The notes: generated by a model not told the origin, from the sequence alone. A stretch of DNA of 64,000 nt from a bacterium (GCA_027318865.1 DAHVOJ010000004.1:1-64000), one strand, 5' to 3'; shown: positions 37,658 through 47,060, counted from the first letter of the stretch. Numbers and translations are program-made.

Positions 37658-37753
37658 GCTGAATGTATGGTAAAATTAATTATAATAAATATAGGCGTTT
37701 TAATAAAAATACTGCATTAAACTTTAACCGCTTTGTTTTTCCATATAATACCA

Positions 37754-39697
37754 ATGGATAATTTTATACTTGGAACTGCCGGTCATATAGACCATGGTAA
37801 ATCCTCGCTTATTAAAGCCTTAACGGGTACGGAAACCGACAGGCTCAAAGAAGAAAAAAAGCGCGGCATCAGCATCGTTCTGGGCTATGCCAATATGGTT
37901 TTCCCTTCCGGTATTTCCGTAGGAATCGTCGATGTCCCCGGACACGTAAAATTTATAAAAACTATGGTTTCCGGTTCTACCGGAATGGACGGCGTTTTGC
38001 TGGCGGTTGCGGCGGACGACGGAATAATGGCGCAAACAAAGGAACATCTGCTTATTTTAAAACTACTGGGTATCAAGCTGATAGTGCCGGTAATTACAAA
38101 AATAGATATCGTTCCGGACGAAATCGTTATAAAAAGAGAAACGGAAATAAAGCAATTTTTAAAAATATACGGCTACGATAAATTTGCGGGAAATATCTTA
38201 AAAGTTTCGGCTAAATCCGGAAACGGGATAGACGAGTTAAAAAGAGAAATAGAAAAAGTTCTAAAAGAATACAATTTATCGCGGCTTTCGACAAAATCGG
38301 TTCCTACGAAAATTTTTTTGCCCCTCGACAGAATTATTTCTTCTAAGGGTTTTGGGACTATTTTAGCCGGAACATTAAAATACGGCGCTTTTGCCTCCGG
38401 CAGTGAAATTCAGCTCATGCCCTCAGGTTTGACGGCAAAAATAAAAAGCATAGAATCGCACAATAAACCGGTAGAAGTTGCCGGCAAATCTATGAGAATA
38501 TCTATAAATGTTCCTTCGGTAAGAAAAGAAAGCGTAAAATTCGGCGAAGTTATTTCCGCGAAAGACGCTCTTACCGCATCTGATACCGTCTTTGCAAATG
38601 TTTTTTACGACTTCGAGAATAAAAAAGATCTTAAAAGCCACGTTATACTGATGTTTATGACCGGGGCGGCATCCGCCTCCGCTAAAATAATAGTTTTTAA
38701 TTCAGATAAAAAAATCAAAGCAGGAGAATATTCGTATGCCTTGTTTAAATTAAACGGTAAAATATCCTCCATGACCGGCGAAAAATTTATTTTAAGGGAT
38801 ATAGGCGCCGGCAAAACCATAGGCGGCGGTACTATAATAGATCCGGCGATGGATTACGCATACGAAGAAACGTTTAAACCTTTTTATGAAAAGATAATTT
38901 CGGATAACATAGACGAAGCGGTTCACGGTTTTATAGAAGTTTTTAAAACCGGAAATATAGAAAACATTTATAAAAGATTTAATCTAAACCTGCCGGATTT
39001 TATGAACGTAATAGAAAAATTAAAGAAAAGCGGGCGGATAATAACCGGCAATAAAAACAGATATGCGTTTACGGCAAATTATTATAACGACGGGAAAAAT
39101 TTATTGGCCGGTATAATAAATAAAAATCAAAAAATTTATGGAAAGCAGGAACTTTTTAATATTTTTGCAGAAAGTTTCGATAAAAACACAGGTTCTAAAT
39201 CTTCGGGTATTTTTTTCGACGTTTTGATAGACGGTTTATTAAACGAAAAAGAAATATCATACGATGCCGGGAACATAATTCCTAAAGGACTTAATGCCGA
39301 TAATAGTTCTTTAATAGATATTCCCGAAGAATATGCCTATATAGCAAAAAAAATAGAAAATTTATTAAAATCAAACGGCAACAGCGTTCCGGATTACGGC
39401 GGGATAGAAAGAAAAATCGCCGCTCCTAAAAAAATTTTAAATTATGTATTGAGTTTAATGCTTAAGCAGTCGAAAATTTTTAAAATTAAACAGGATATTT
39501 ATTATTTAAAAGAACAGATAGACGATATTAAATCGAAATTAGACGTTTTTTTTAAAAAAGAAGAAAAACTCGAACCTAAAGACATGAAAGAAATTGCCGG
39601 AGTGTCCAGAAAATATGCAATTCCACTGCTCGAATATTTCGACAACGTCGGATATACCGTAAAAAAAGGCGATTGCAGGTTTAAAAAGGAAAAATAA
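37754..39697 (+). CDS. selB: selenocysteine-specific elongation factor SelB
   Basis: GTP-binding factor that brings Sec-tRNA to UGA codons marked by a SECIS hairpin. The G domain starts GTAGHIDHGKSSLIKALTG, then RGISIVLGYA (switch I region) and DVPGHVKFI. EF-Tu-like domains 2 and 3 follow to about residue 340, and four winged-helix-like segments make up the rest. ATG 37754 (647 aa) is preferred over the track's TTG 37733, because family members begin a few residues before GTAGHIDHGK. No selA, selD or tRNA-Sec gene is in the window. Confidence 0.92.
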   Translation: MDNFILGTAGHIDHGKSSLIKALTGTETDRLKEEKKRGISIVLGYANMVFPSGISVGIVDVPGHVKFIKTMVSGSTGMDGVLLAVAADDGIMAQTKEHLLILKLLGIKLIVPVITKIDIVPDEIVIKRETEIKQFLKIYGYDKFAGNILKVSAKSGNGIDELKREIEKVLKEYNLSRLSTKSVPTKIFLPLDRIISSKGFGTILAGTLKYGAFASGSEIQLMPSGLTAKIKSIESHNKPVEVAGKSMRISINVPSVRKESVKFGEVISAKDALTASDTVFANVFYDFENKKDLKSHVILMFMTGAASASAKIIVFNSDKKIKAGEYSYALFKLNGKISSMTGEKFILRDIGAGKTIGGGTIIDPAMDYAYEETFKPFYEKIISDNIDEAVHGFIEVFKTGNIENIYKRFNLNLPDFMNVIEKLKKSGRIITGNKNRYAFTANYYNDGKNLLAGIINKNQKIYGKQELFNIFAESFDKNTGSKSSGIFFDVLIDGLLNEKEISYDAGNIIPKGLNADNSSLIDIPEEYAYIAKKIENLLKSNGNSVPDYGGIERKIAAPKKILNYVLSLMLKQSKIFKIKQDIYYLKEQIDDIKSKLDVFFKKEEKLEPKDMKEIAGVSRKYAIPLLEYFDNVGYTVKKGDCRFKKEK

Positions 39698-39728
39698 ATC
39701 TGCGCCTTCCAAGTTTTATTTTTTATAA

Positions 39729-39794
39729 TTTTTTGGTATAATAATTAAAATGCAGTTAATAATTTATAACCCGCAATATAATTATACCAAAAAA
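39729..39794. promoter_or_regulatory. inverted repeat upstream of the menaquinone block
   Basis: TTTTTTGGTATAAT (39729-39742) and its perfect inverse ATTATACCAAAAAA (39781-39794) are separated by 38 bases. The right arm abuts the start codon of the UbiD-like gene. The left arm contains a TATAAT that could be the -10 box. The symmetry suggests a DNA-binding operator, though chance in AT-rich DNA is possible. Confidence 0.35.
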
Positions 39795-39795
39795 T

Positions 39796-41247
39796 ATGCC
39801 ATATAAAGACTTGCACGAATTTATCCGGATACTGGAAAAAAATAACGATTTGCGCAGAATATCCGTTCCCGTCGATAGAATTTTAGAAATTGCCGAAATT
39901 GCCGACAGAACCGTTAAGAAAGAGGGTCCGGCTCTTTTATTCGAGAATGTTAAAGGCTATAAGTTTCCGGTTTTAATAAATATGTTCGGTTCGAATAGGC
40001 GGATATTGCAGGCTTTTGAAGTAGAAAATCTTAACGACGTCGCAAAAAGAATCGAAGAAATAATGGACCCGGAAATTCCCACGAATTTCTTCGAAAAAAT
40101 AAAATCTCTTTCAAAACTTAAAAAACTTGCCGATTATATGCCTAAAGTCGTCAAAAACGCCAAATGCAAAGAGGTTATTATAGATAATCCGCCCCTGTTA
40201 GATATTTTACCTGTTTTAAAGACATGGCCGGAAGACGGCGGACCGTTTATAACGCTTCCGCTTGTTTTTACGAAAGACCCCGAAAAAGGTTCTACCAATG
40301 TAGGTATGTATAGAATGCAGGTGTATGACGATACTTCGTGCGGTATGCACTGGCATATCCATAAGGACGGAGCAAGGCATTTCAGGAAATACAAGGAATT
40401 GGGAAAAAAAATACCGGTTTCCGTTGTTATAGGTTCGGATCCCGCGGTGATTTACTCGGCTACCGCTCCGCTGCCTCCGGATATAGAAGAAATGATGTTT
40501 GCAGGCTTTTTAAGAGGCGAAGCCGTAGAGTTGGTAAAATGTGAAACAAACAATATATATGTTCCGGCAAATGCCGAATTCGTTATAGAAGGGTATATAG
40601 ACCCTGCCGAAGATTTCAGGACGGAAGGTCCTTTCGGCGACCATACGGGATATTATTCTCTCGAAGATTTTTATCCGGTATTTCACGCAACTCTTATAAC
40701 TCACAGAAAAGATGCGGTATATCCCGCTACTATAGTCGGAAAGCCTCCCATGGAAGACTGCTATATAGGAAAAGCGACCGAAAGGTTTTTTCTGCCCGCA
40801 ATAAAAAAGATTTTTCCGGAAATTGTCGATATGAATCTTCCGTTCGAGGGGATATTCCACGACCTTGCTTTTATAAGCATTAAAAAAAGCTATCCCGGTC
40901 ATGCAAAAAAAATTATGCACGGTATCTGGGGTTTAGGTTTAATGATGTTTACCAAAATTATAGTTATATTAGACGAAGACGTAAACGTTCAGGACAGAAG
41001 CGAAGTTATCTGGAGAATTTGTAATAATATCGATCCTAAAAGGGATATAACGTTCGTAGAAGGACCGATAGACGTTTTAGAACATGCATCCGATATTCCC
41101 GACTACGGTTCAAAAATGGGCATAGATGCTACAAAAAAATGGACTTCCGAAGGTTATAAAAGAAAATGGCCGAATGATATAATTATGTCCGACGAAATAA
41201 AAAAATTAGTCGATGCAAGGTGGGAAGAGTACGGTCTCGATGCTTAA
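39796..41247 (+). CDS. UbiD-family decarboxylase (menaquinone, MqnL-like)
   Basis: Prenylated-FMN-dependent decarboxylase, 483 aa. Family segments include TAPLPPDIEEMMFAGFLRGE near residue 220, EGPFGDHTGYY near 277 and the E-x-P-x-E-D-C pattern in PPMEDCYIG. It is followed by UbiA-, UbiX- and MqnE-like genes. This matches the futalosine menaquinone pathway, in which a UbiD-like protein decarboxylates the dihydroxy-naphthoate precursor. The role is assigned from context. No Shine-Dalgarno is visible before the ATG. Confidence 0.87.
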   Translation: MPYKDLHEFIRILEKNNDLRRISVPVDRILEIAEIADRTVKKEGPALLFENVKGYKFPVLINMFGSNRRILQAFEVENLNDVAKRIEEIMDPEIPTNFFEKIKSLSKLKKLADYMPKVVKNAKCKEVIIDNPPLLDILPVLKTWPEDGGPFITLPLVFTKDPEKGSTNVGMYRMQVYDDTSCGMHWHIHKDGARHFRKYKELGKKIPVSVVIGSDPAVIYSATAPLPPDIEEMMFAGFLRGEAVELVKCETNNIYVPANAEFVIEGYIDPAEDFRTEGPFGDHTGYYSLEDFYPVFHATLITHRKDAVYPATIVGKPPMEDCYIGKATERFFLPAIKKIFPEIVDMNLPFEGIFHDLAFISIKKSYPGHAKKIMHGIWGLGLMMFTKIIVILDEDVNVQDRSEVIWRICNNIDPKRDITFVEGPIDVLEHASDIPDYGSKMGIDATKKWTSEGYKRKWPNDIIMSDEIKKLVDARWEEYGLDA

Positions 41248-42133
41248 AAAAATAAAAAACACGTTAGAATTAGTCAAATTTTCCCATACGATATTCGTTC
41301 TGCCTTTTGCTCTTAGCGCTTTTTTTCTTGCTTTTTACGATAAATATCCCGATTCTTTCGGCACGCCGTTTTTTTACTTTAAAATAATATGGATTATCGC
41401 GGCAATGGCTTCGGGAAGAAGCGGGGCTATGGCGTTTAACAGGATTATAGACAGAAAAATAGACGCAAAAAATAAAAGGACGATGGGAAGGACGCTGCCT
41501 AAAGGTGAATTGTCGGTCTTATACGGCATTATTTTTGGGACATTGTCTTACGCCGTTCTTATAATTGCGGCATATGAGCTTAATTTTACGTGTTTCGTTC
41601 TGTCTCCTTTCGTAATAATCTTTGTAACTTTTTATTCGTTTACAAAAAGGTTTACTTTTTTCTCGCATCTGGCGCTTGGAATAAGCATGGCTTTAGGACC
41701 TTTAGGAACATGGCTTGCCGTAACCGGCAGTTTAGATTATAAGATTTTGATTCTGGGTCTTGCGGTAGTTTTTTGGGGCGCCGGGTTCGATATTCTTTAT
41801 GCCGTAATGGATTACGATTTCGATATAGCAAACGGACTTTTTTCGGTTCCGGCAAAATTCGGGATTAAAAACGCGGTCGTGATTGCAAGAATATTGCATT
41901 TATTTGCGCTATTATGCCTTATTTATCTATATTTTATATTTAATCTAAATTTTTTATATATTATCGGAATAATTCTCGTGGCGGGATTTTTTGCCTATGA
42001 ACATTTTCTCGTATATAAAAGTTTAAATAATATAAACATGGCATTTTTTACGATGAACGGTTATATATCTATAACTTTTTTTATTTTTATATCGGCAAGT
42101 ATCGCATATGCTAAATTTTTTATAAAAGTTTAA
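41240..42133 (+). CDS. UbiA-family prenyltransferase (menaquinone, MqnP-like)
   Basis: Integral membrane prenyltransferase with about eight or nine helices, 297 aa from ATG 41240. That start is chosen over the track's 41213 because the family begins at KKIKNTLELVKFSHTIF and the ATG overlaps the UbiD stop. The two Asp-rich motifs are NRIIDRKIDAKNKRT near residue 68 and DYDFDIANGLFS near 195. It attaches the polyprenyl chain to the naphthoate ring. The context points to menaquinone rather than ubiquinone. Confidence 0.88.
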   Translation: MLKKIKNTLELVKFSHTIFVLPFALSAFFLAFYDKYPDSFGTPFFYFKIIWIIAAMASGRSGAMAFNRIIDRKIDAKNKRTMGRTLPKGELSVLYGIIFGTLSYAVLIIAAYELNFTCFVLSPFVIIFVTFYSFTKRFTFFSHLALGISMALGPLGTWLAVTGSLDYKILILGLAVVFWGAGFDILYAVMDYDFDIANGLFSVPAKFGIKNAVVIARILHLFALLCLIYLYFIFNLNFLYIIGIILVAGFFAYEHFLVYKSLNNINMAFFTMNGYISITFFIFISASIAYAKFFIKV

Positions 42134-42152
42134 AAGTTTAAAAGTTTAAAAG
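42123..42152 (+). repeat. 8-bp tandem repeat
   Basis: AAAAGTTT is repeated three and a half times across the end of the UbiA-like gene and the gap before the UbiX-like gene. The last codons of the prenyltransferase lie inside it, so copy-number change would alter its C terminus and the spacing to the next gene. Confidence 0.8.
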
Positions 42153-42162
42153 AAAAATATAT

Positions 42163-42834
42163 ATGGAAAAAACTTATTCATACATTCTTGCGTTAACCGG
42201 AGCATCCGGCGCTATATACGGATTAAGTCTCCTTAGAGCCTTAATAGAACATTCTTTTTTTGTTCATCTTATAATTTCTAAACCCGGTTTTACGGTAATG
42301 AAAGACGAACTCGACATGTTTGCGGACGCTAATGCGGAGGGGGCAAAGGCAGACTCCGCAGTAAAGGAAGAAATAATAAATAAGATAAAACTGCATTTTA
42401 GCGCGGATCGCGATTTTAGTTATTATGCCGGAATGTTCGAACTTTTAGACGAAAATTTTTTGGAATCGCGGATTGCCAGCGGTTCCGCTAAAGATATTAA
42501 AGGAATGGCGGTAGTTCCGTGTTCGATGGGTTCGCTTTCGAGAATAGCCTGCGGAATTTCCGGAAATTTAATCGAAAGGGCGGCGGACGTTGTTTTAAAA
42601 GAAAGAAAAAAACTTATAATCTGCCCGAGAGAAACCCCCCTCAACGATATACACCTTAAAAATATGCTGTCGCTTTATTCGTCGGGCGCCGTAATCCTTC
42701 CGCTTATTCCGGCTTTTTATAATAAGCCCCGGACGGTGGCCGACATCGTAAATTTTATGACAGGGAGAATATTGGACAGTTTCGGCGTCGATAACGATAT
42801 ATATGCAAGATGGGGAGCTTATGGCGCAAAATAA
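42163..42834 (+). CDS. ubiX: UbiX-like flavin prenyltransferase
   Basis: Makes prenylated FMN, the cofactor of UbiD-type decarboxylases, 223 aa. LALTGASGAIYGLSLL at the N terminus is the FMN-binding start, and VPCSMGSLSRIACGISGNLIERAADV near residue 115 and RETPLNDIHLKNM near 155 are diagnostic. A charged insert (about residues 45-90) makes it slightly longer than the usual 190-210. It lies between UbiA- and MqnE-like genes and serves the UbiD-like protein two genes upstream. Confidence 0.92.
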   Translation: MEKTYSYILALTGASGAIYGLSLLRALIEHSFFVHLIISKPGFTVMKDELDMFADANAEGAKADSAVKEEIINKIKLHFSADRDFSYYAGMFELLDENFLESRIASGSAKDIKGMAVVPCSMGSLSRIACGISGNLIERAADVVLKERKKLIICPRETPLNDIHLKNMLSLYSSGAVILPLIPAFYNKPRTVADIVNFMTGRILDSFGVDNDIYARWGAYGAK

Positions 42835-43918
42835 AAACACGCATAAAAATTTTGATTTAATTAGAGAAAAAGTTTATAATAATATAAGACTTTCTGCCGA
42901 AGACGCTCTGTTTTTGTTTAAATCAAAAGATTTGCTTTCGATAGGAGAGCTTGCAAATTTTAAAAACATTAAAATCAACGGAAATAAAGTCTATTATATC
43001 GTCAATATCCATATAAATTATACCAACATATGCGTAAACAGGTGCGCGTTTTGCGCCTTTTACAGAAGCGGAAAAGAACCGGATGCTTATTTTATGAATA
43101 TCGAAGAGATAATAGAATATATAAAAAAACATTATAAAGTAAATAACTTTAAAGAAGTTCACATAGTCGGAGGTCTTCATCCGTCTTTGCCTTACGGATT
43201 CTATTTAAATATGATTCGCAGAATAAAAAATGAATTCCCGTCTCTTATGATTCAAGCGTTTACGGCTGTAGAAATAGATTATTTATCTAGAATTTCCGGA
43301 TTACCGACAGAAACAGTGTTATCCGATTTAAAAGAAAACGGCTTAGACAGTATTCCCGGCGGGGGAGCCGAGATTTTCAATCCTTACGTTAGAAAAAAGC
43401 TGTGTCCGCAGAAAATAAGCGGGGAAAGATGGATTTCAATACATAAAACGGCGCATAAAATAGGAATTTATTCCAATGCTTCCATGCTTTACGGAGTTAA
43501 AGAAACTTATGAAGACAGAGTAAGCCATTTAAACGAAATAAGGATTGCGCAAGACGAATCCGGCGGCTTTAAATCTTTTATACCTTTTGCATTCCAGCCT
43601 AAAAACACTGCAGTGAAGAATTCGGCGCTTACTTCGGGATACGACGATATTAAAGTTATAGCGGTCGCCCGCCTTTTTTTGGATAATTTCAAGCATATAA
43701 AAACATTTTTCGTAAACCTCGGCATTAATCTCGCTCAGGTGTCCCTTTCTTTTGGCGCAGACGATTTCGACGGCACTCTTACCGAGGAAAAAATATCCCA
43801 TAACGCCGGTTCTGTTAATCCTGCCGGACTCAGCGTTAAAAACTTAAAAAAGATAATAACGGAAACCGGCAAAATACCTGTGGAAAGAGATACGGTTTAT
43901 AATGTCGTAACTAATTAA
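42824..43918 (+). CDS. mqnE: aminofutalosine synthase
   Basis: Radical SAM enzyme of the futalosine menaquinone pathway, 364 aa. The cluster motif is NICVNRCAFCAFY near residues 61-73. GGGAEIFNPYVRKKLCP and SNASMLYGVKETYEDRVSHL look like MqnE rather than MqnC. The start at 42824 follows GGGGAG closely and overlaps the UbiX stop by 11 bases; 42803 is the alternative. MqnA, MqnB, MqnC and MqnD are not in the window. Confidence 0.87.
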   Translation, partial: AQNKNTHKNFDLIREKVYNNIRLSAEDALFLFKSKDLLSIGELANFKNIKINGNKVYYIVNIHINYTNICVNRCAFCAFYRSGKEPDAYFMNIEEIIEYIKKHYKVNNFKEVHIVGGLHPSLPYGFYLNMIRRIKNEFPSLMIQAFTAVEIDYLSRISGLPTETVLSDLKENGLDSIPGGGAEIFNPYVRKKLCPQKISGERWISIHKTAHKIGIYSNASMLYGVKETYEDRVSHLNEIRIAQDESGGFKSFIPFAFQPKNTAVKNSALTSGYDDIKVIAVARLFLDNFKHIKTFFVNLGINLAQVSLSFGADDFDGTLTEEKISHNAGSVNPAGLSVKNLKKIITETGKIPVERDTVYNVVTN

Positions 43919-44000
43919 ATTAAAATTAAATATTTTAAATTAAAATTAAATATTTTAAATTAAAATTAAATATTTTAAATTAAAATTAAATATTTTAAAT
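43916..44000 (+). repeat. 20-bp AT-rich tandem repeat
   Basis: TAAAATTAAATATTTTAAAT is repeated exactly four times (43921-44000), with a partial unit before it overlapping the mqnE stop. It contains only A and T. It fills most of the gap between mqnE and the carD-type gene. Confidence 0.93.
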
Positions 44001-44067
44001 ATTCCGATTGAAGATTGATTAATAATAGTTTAAATTAACGATTCAAAAAGTTTAAGGAGGCTAAAAA

Positions 44068-44595
44068 ATGTTTAACTTAAACGAATTTGTATTTTATCCG
44101 GGTTACGGCGTTTGCATCGTGGAATCTATCGCTAAGCAAAAAATAGGTTCTACGGAATTATCTTTTTACAATATCAGAGTTTTAGAAAACAATGCAAAAA
44201 TTATGGTTCCGGTAAAGAATGAGGCTGAAGCGGGATTCCGTCTTTTAATCAAAGAGAACGAGATACAGAAGGTTTTTGACGTGCTTGAGGAAAAATGCGT
44301 AAAAAAGCCTTTTGCAAAAAAAGAATCATGGAATAAAAGATTTAACGGATACAATATAAAATTATGCTCCTCGTGTCTTTTTGAAGTAGCCGAAGTTTTA
44401 AGGGATCTTTATATTTTAAAATGCGAGAAAGAACTGTCTTTTGCCGAAAAGAAGATGTTTGAAAAAGCGAAACATCTTATAATCAAAGAAATTTCCACGG
44501 TAATGAACAGACCGGAAACTTTCGTGGAGGAAAGAATAAAAAAAATATTTATCAAAAAACCGGAGTCTTCGCCTAATTTAAATTTAAATGCATGA
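44068..44595 (+). CDS. carD: CarD/CdnL-family transcription regulator
   Basis: A 175-aa protein with the CarD/TRCF RNA-polymerase-interaction domain at the N terminus (NEFVFYPGYGVCIVESIAKQ, then FYNIRVLENNAKIMVPV) and a helical C-terminal DNA-binding part (about 75-160). It binds RNA polymerase beta and stabilises open complexes at ribosomal and other promoters. The start follows TAAGGAGG. It lies 25 bases before the PIN-TRAM gene, and the carD, PIN-TRAM, ispD, ispF neighbourhood is common. Confidence 0.93.
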   Translation: MFNLNEFVFYPGYGVCIVESIAKQKIGSTELSFYNIRVLENNAKIMVPVKNEAEAGFRLLIKENEIQKVFDVLEEKCVKKPFAKKESWNKRFNGYNIKLCSSCLFEVAEVLRDLYILKCEKELSFAEKKMFEKAKHLIIKEISTVMNRPETFVEERIKKIFIKKPESSPNLNLNA

Positions 44596-44620
44596 CTTAT
44601 TAATATAACGATAACGATAA

Positions 44621-45700
44621 ATGAAAATTTTAAATAAAAAACCAATCCTTTTTGTGAGGATATTGCTGGTTCTTATTTCCGCCGTCCTGGGTTTTTTAAT
44701 AGGCAAAGAATACTGGCATAACGATTTTTTGTCTTATGTAGGGTTACTGTTCGGTTTTACCATAGGTTTTATCGTTATATCGGTCGAAAAAAGTATGGAA
44801 TCTATTTCTACCAAAAAAATATTGACGGGAGGAATAGGGCTTTTTATAGGGCTTTTTATAATTAATTATATTACCTATCAGCTTTTTAAATCTTTTTTTA
44901 CCGGTTCCGACCTGGGCTATATTACATATGCTTTTGTTAATTTTATCGCCGGTTATCTCGGTTTGATTATAGGTTTGCGGGTAAGCGACGATTTTGCCGT
45001 AGGCATAAGACCGCAGGGAACGATGCAGACCCGGTCGTCCGATCAAAGAGACGCCGGCATAAAAACGGCGGATTTAGAACAGCGCCTAAATTATAAAGTT
45101 ATAGATACCAGTTCTTTAATCGACGGAAGAATACTCGACGTATCCAAAACCGGCTTTATCGACGGAACTTTTGTTATACCGACTTTTGTTTTACACGAAC
45201 TTCAACATATAGCCGATTCTCAGGACCCGCTCAAAAGAGTCAAGGGCAGAAGAGGATTAGATATACTTAAGGAACTTAGGGAAGATAAAAATATAAATAT
45301 AAATTTTACGGACGTAGATTACCCGAATATAAAAGAAGTTGACGCAAAATTAATTGCCTTCGCCAAAGAAAATAACGGCAAGATTATTACCACCGATTTT
45401 AATCTTAATAAAGTTGCGCAGGTTAGAAATATAAAAGTTTTAAATATAAACGATCTGGTAAAGGCGCTGAGACCTATTCTGCTTCCGGGCGAAACTATAA
45501 CTGTTTTAATTACGAAAGAGGGTAGAGAGAAAAACCAGGGCATTGCATATATGGACGACGGTACTATGGTAGTCGTGGAAGACGCCATAAAATTAGTGGG
45601 TTCGGAACTCGATGTTATCGTAACGAGCGTTTTGCAGACTTCGAGCGGCAGAATGATATTCGCAAGAATAAATTACGATAAAGAGCAGGCGTTAAGTTAA
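44621..45700 (+). CDS. membrane-anchored PIN-TRAM protein (YacL-like)
   Basis: A 359-aa protein with four or so N-terminal transmembrane helices (about 8-135), a PIN nuclease domain (about 160-290) and a C-terminal TRAM RNA-binding domain (about 295-355). The PIN domain shows the acidic residues DTSSLIDGRI, the conserved VLHELQHIADS and ITTDFNLNKVA. It is predicted to cleave RNA at the membrane, but no substrate is known. It sits between carD and the convergent ispD. Confidence 0.88.
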   Translation: MKILNKKPILFVRILLVLISAVLGFLIGKEYWHNDFLSYVGLLFGFTIGFIVISVEKSMESISTKKILTGGIGLFIGLFIINYITYQLFKSFFTGSDLGYITYAFVNFIAGYLGLIIGLRVSDDFAVGIRPQGTMQTRSSDQRDAGIKTADLEQRLNYKVIDTSSLIDGRILDVSKTGFIDGTFVIPTFVLHELQHIADSQDPLKRVKGRRGLDILKELREDKNININFTDVDYPNIKEVDAKLIAFAKENNGKIITTDFNLNKVAQVRNIKVLNINDLVKALRPILLPGETITVLITKEGREKNQGIAYMDDGTMVVVEDAIKLVGSELDVIVTSVLQTSSGRMIFARINYDKEQALS

Positions 45701-45733
45701 TTTTCTTATATAACTATAGCATAATCCGATGAT

Positions 45734-46552
45734 TCACCGTATTTCCTTAAATTTTTCCAGAAACAATTCGGCTATTTCGATATCCAATGCCGAAGTTATT
45801 TTGACGTTTAAATCGGTAGATTTGACAGCCGCCGCCGTCAAACCTAAATTTTCGACGAGAGAAACGTCGTCGGTAGATATAAAATTTTCTTCGGCGGCTT
45901 TATAGAGAGCTCTTTTTATAATTTCGAATTTGAAAGTTTGGGGAGTTTTGGCGGATATTAAGTTCTTTCTTCGAAGAGTTTTAAATTTTGCGGGATTTGC
46001 GGTTTCCATCCCGCTTTTGGCTATACCGCCCGCGTCTGCTATGCCCATACGGTCTATACCGTCGGTAATTATGCCTTTATCGCAAATTTCTTTTACGGTT
46101 TCCGTAACGCCGGAGCAGAGGAAAGCCGCGCCGTGTTCCGCCGTTTTATCGAGTAATAAACTTAATTCTTTATCCGTCACGAAAGGTCTTGCGGAATCGT
46201 GAATGAATACGACGGCGTTTTCGGCTTCTTCTTTAGATATATATATATTTTCTAAGTATTTTACGGCATTATATACCGATTGCTGTCTCGATTCGCCGCC
46301 CGTTGTTACTTTGAGTTTTTTGTTTTTTTCGCCGGAAAGGTTTTCTTTAAAAAAAGCGCCCCAGTTAAAATCGAAAACAGAAGCAGGGGGAACGGTTATT
46401 ATAACCGCATCGAAATTAATTTTAGAATTTAAAAAAATATCGAGGCTGTGCAGAATAATTTCTTTATTTTTTATTTTTACGAGTTGTTTGGGAATAGAAA
46501 AACCGGTACGTGAACCGATGCCCGCGGCAAGCAATACGGCATATATTTTCAT
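45734..46552 (-). CDS. ispD: 2-C-methyl-D-erythritol 4-phosphate cytidylyltransferase
   Basis: Third step of the MEP pathway, 272 aa. The N-terminal nucleotide-binding motif LLAAGIGSRTGFSIPKQLV and HDSARPFVTDKELS near residue 118 define the family. An extra polar segment near residues 160-185 makes it longer than the usual 230. It starts 4 bases after the ispF stop on the minus strand, so ispF-ispD form an operon. Confidence 0.93.
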   Translation of the reverse strand: MKIYAVLLAAGIGSRTGFSIPKQLVKIKNKEIILHSLDIFLNSKINFDAVIITVPPASVFDFNWGAFFKENLSGEKNKKLKVTTGGESRQQSVYNAVKYLENIYISKEEAENAVVFIHDSARPFVTDKELSLLLDKTAEHGAAFLCSGVTETVKEICDKGIITDGIDRMGIADAGGIAKSGMETANPAKFKTLRRKNLISAKTPQTFKFEIIKRALYKAAEENFISTDDVSLVENLGLTAAAVKSTDLNVKITSALDIEIAELFLEKFKEIR

Positions 46553-46556
46553 TTTT

Positions 46557-47060
46557 TTACTCCGACGAAATAAGGCAGACGCTAAAAGCTTCTATTGCTT
46601 TCTGTTTGCCGACGGAATCGAGTCCTTCTTTCGTTTTTCCTTTAATGTTTATGCGTGACATATCCACGTTTAAGACCGAAGATACGGAGTTTATCATTTG
46701 TTCTTTATAAGCCGAAATTTTAGGGGTCTGGGTTATAATCGTAATATCGGCGTTAACTAATCGATAGCCTTTTTCTTTTACTAATCCATATGCATATTTT
46801 ATTATTTCTATACTGCTTATTTCCTTCGTCGATTTAAGATTATCGGGATAAAGAACGCCGATATCCGGAAGCGACAAGGCTCCAAGGAGGGCATCGGTAA
46901 GCGAGTGAAGCACGACGTCGCCGTCGGAATGAGCGGCAACCCCGATATGTCCTTCTATCAATACTCCGCCGAGGTATAATTTTTTTGCGGTATTTTCAAA
47001 AAGCATAATTTCTAAAAACTTGTGTATATCATAACCGCTTCCTATTCTTAAGCTATCCAT
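46557..47060 (-). CDS. ispF: 2-C-methyl-D-erythritol 2,4-cyclodiphosphate synthase
   Basis: Fifth step of the MEP pathway. RIGSGYDIHKF carries the zinc-binding DIH. HSDGDVVLHSLTDALLGALSLPDIG gives the third zinc ligand and the product-binding segment. The start is set at 47060 (167 aa), because the family begins one or two residues before RIG; the track ORF adds five residues. It is the upstream gene of ispF-ispD. Confidence 0.94.
   Translation of the reverse strand: MDSLRIGSGYDIHKFLEIMLFENTAKKLYLGGVLIEGHIGVAAHSDGDVVLHSLTDALLGALSLPDIGVLYPDNLKSTKEISSIEIIKYAYGLVKEKGYRLVNADITIITQTPKISAYKEQMINSVSSVLNVDMSRINIKGKTKEGLDSVGKQKAIEAFSVCLISSE

Noticed and set aside
45930-46710. Plus-strand ORFs of 90, 151 and 66 aa
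   Set aside because: They are antisense shadows of ispD and ispF, which carry full family motifs on the minus strand.
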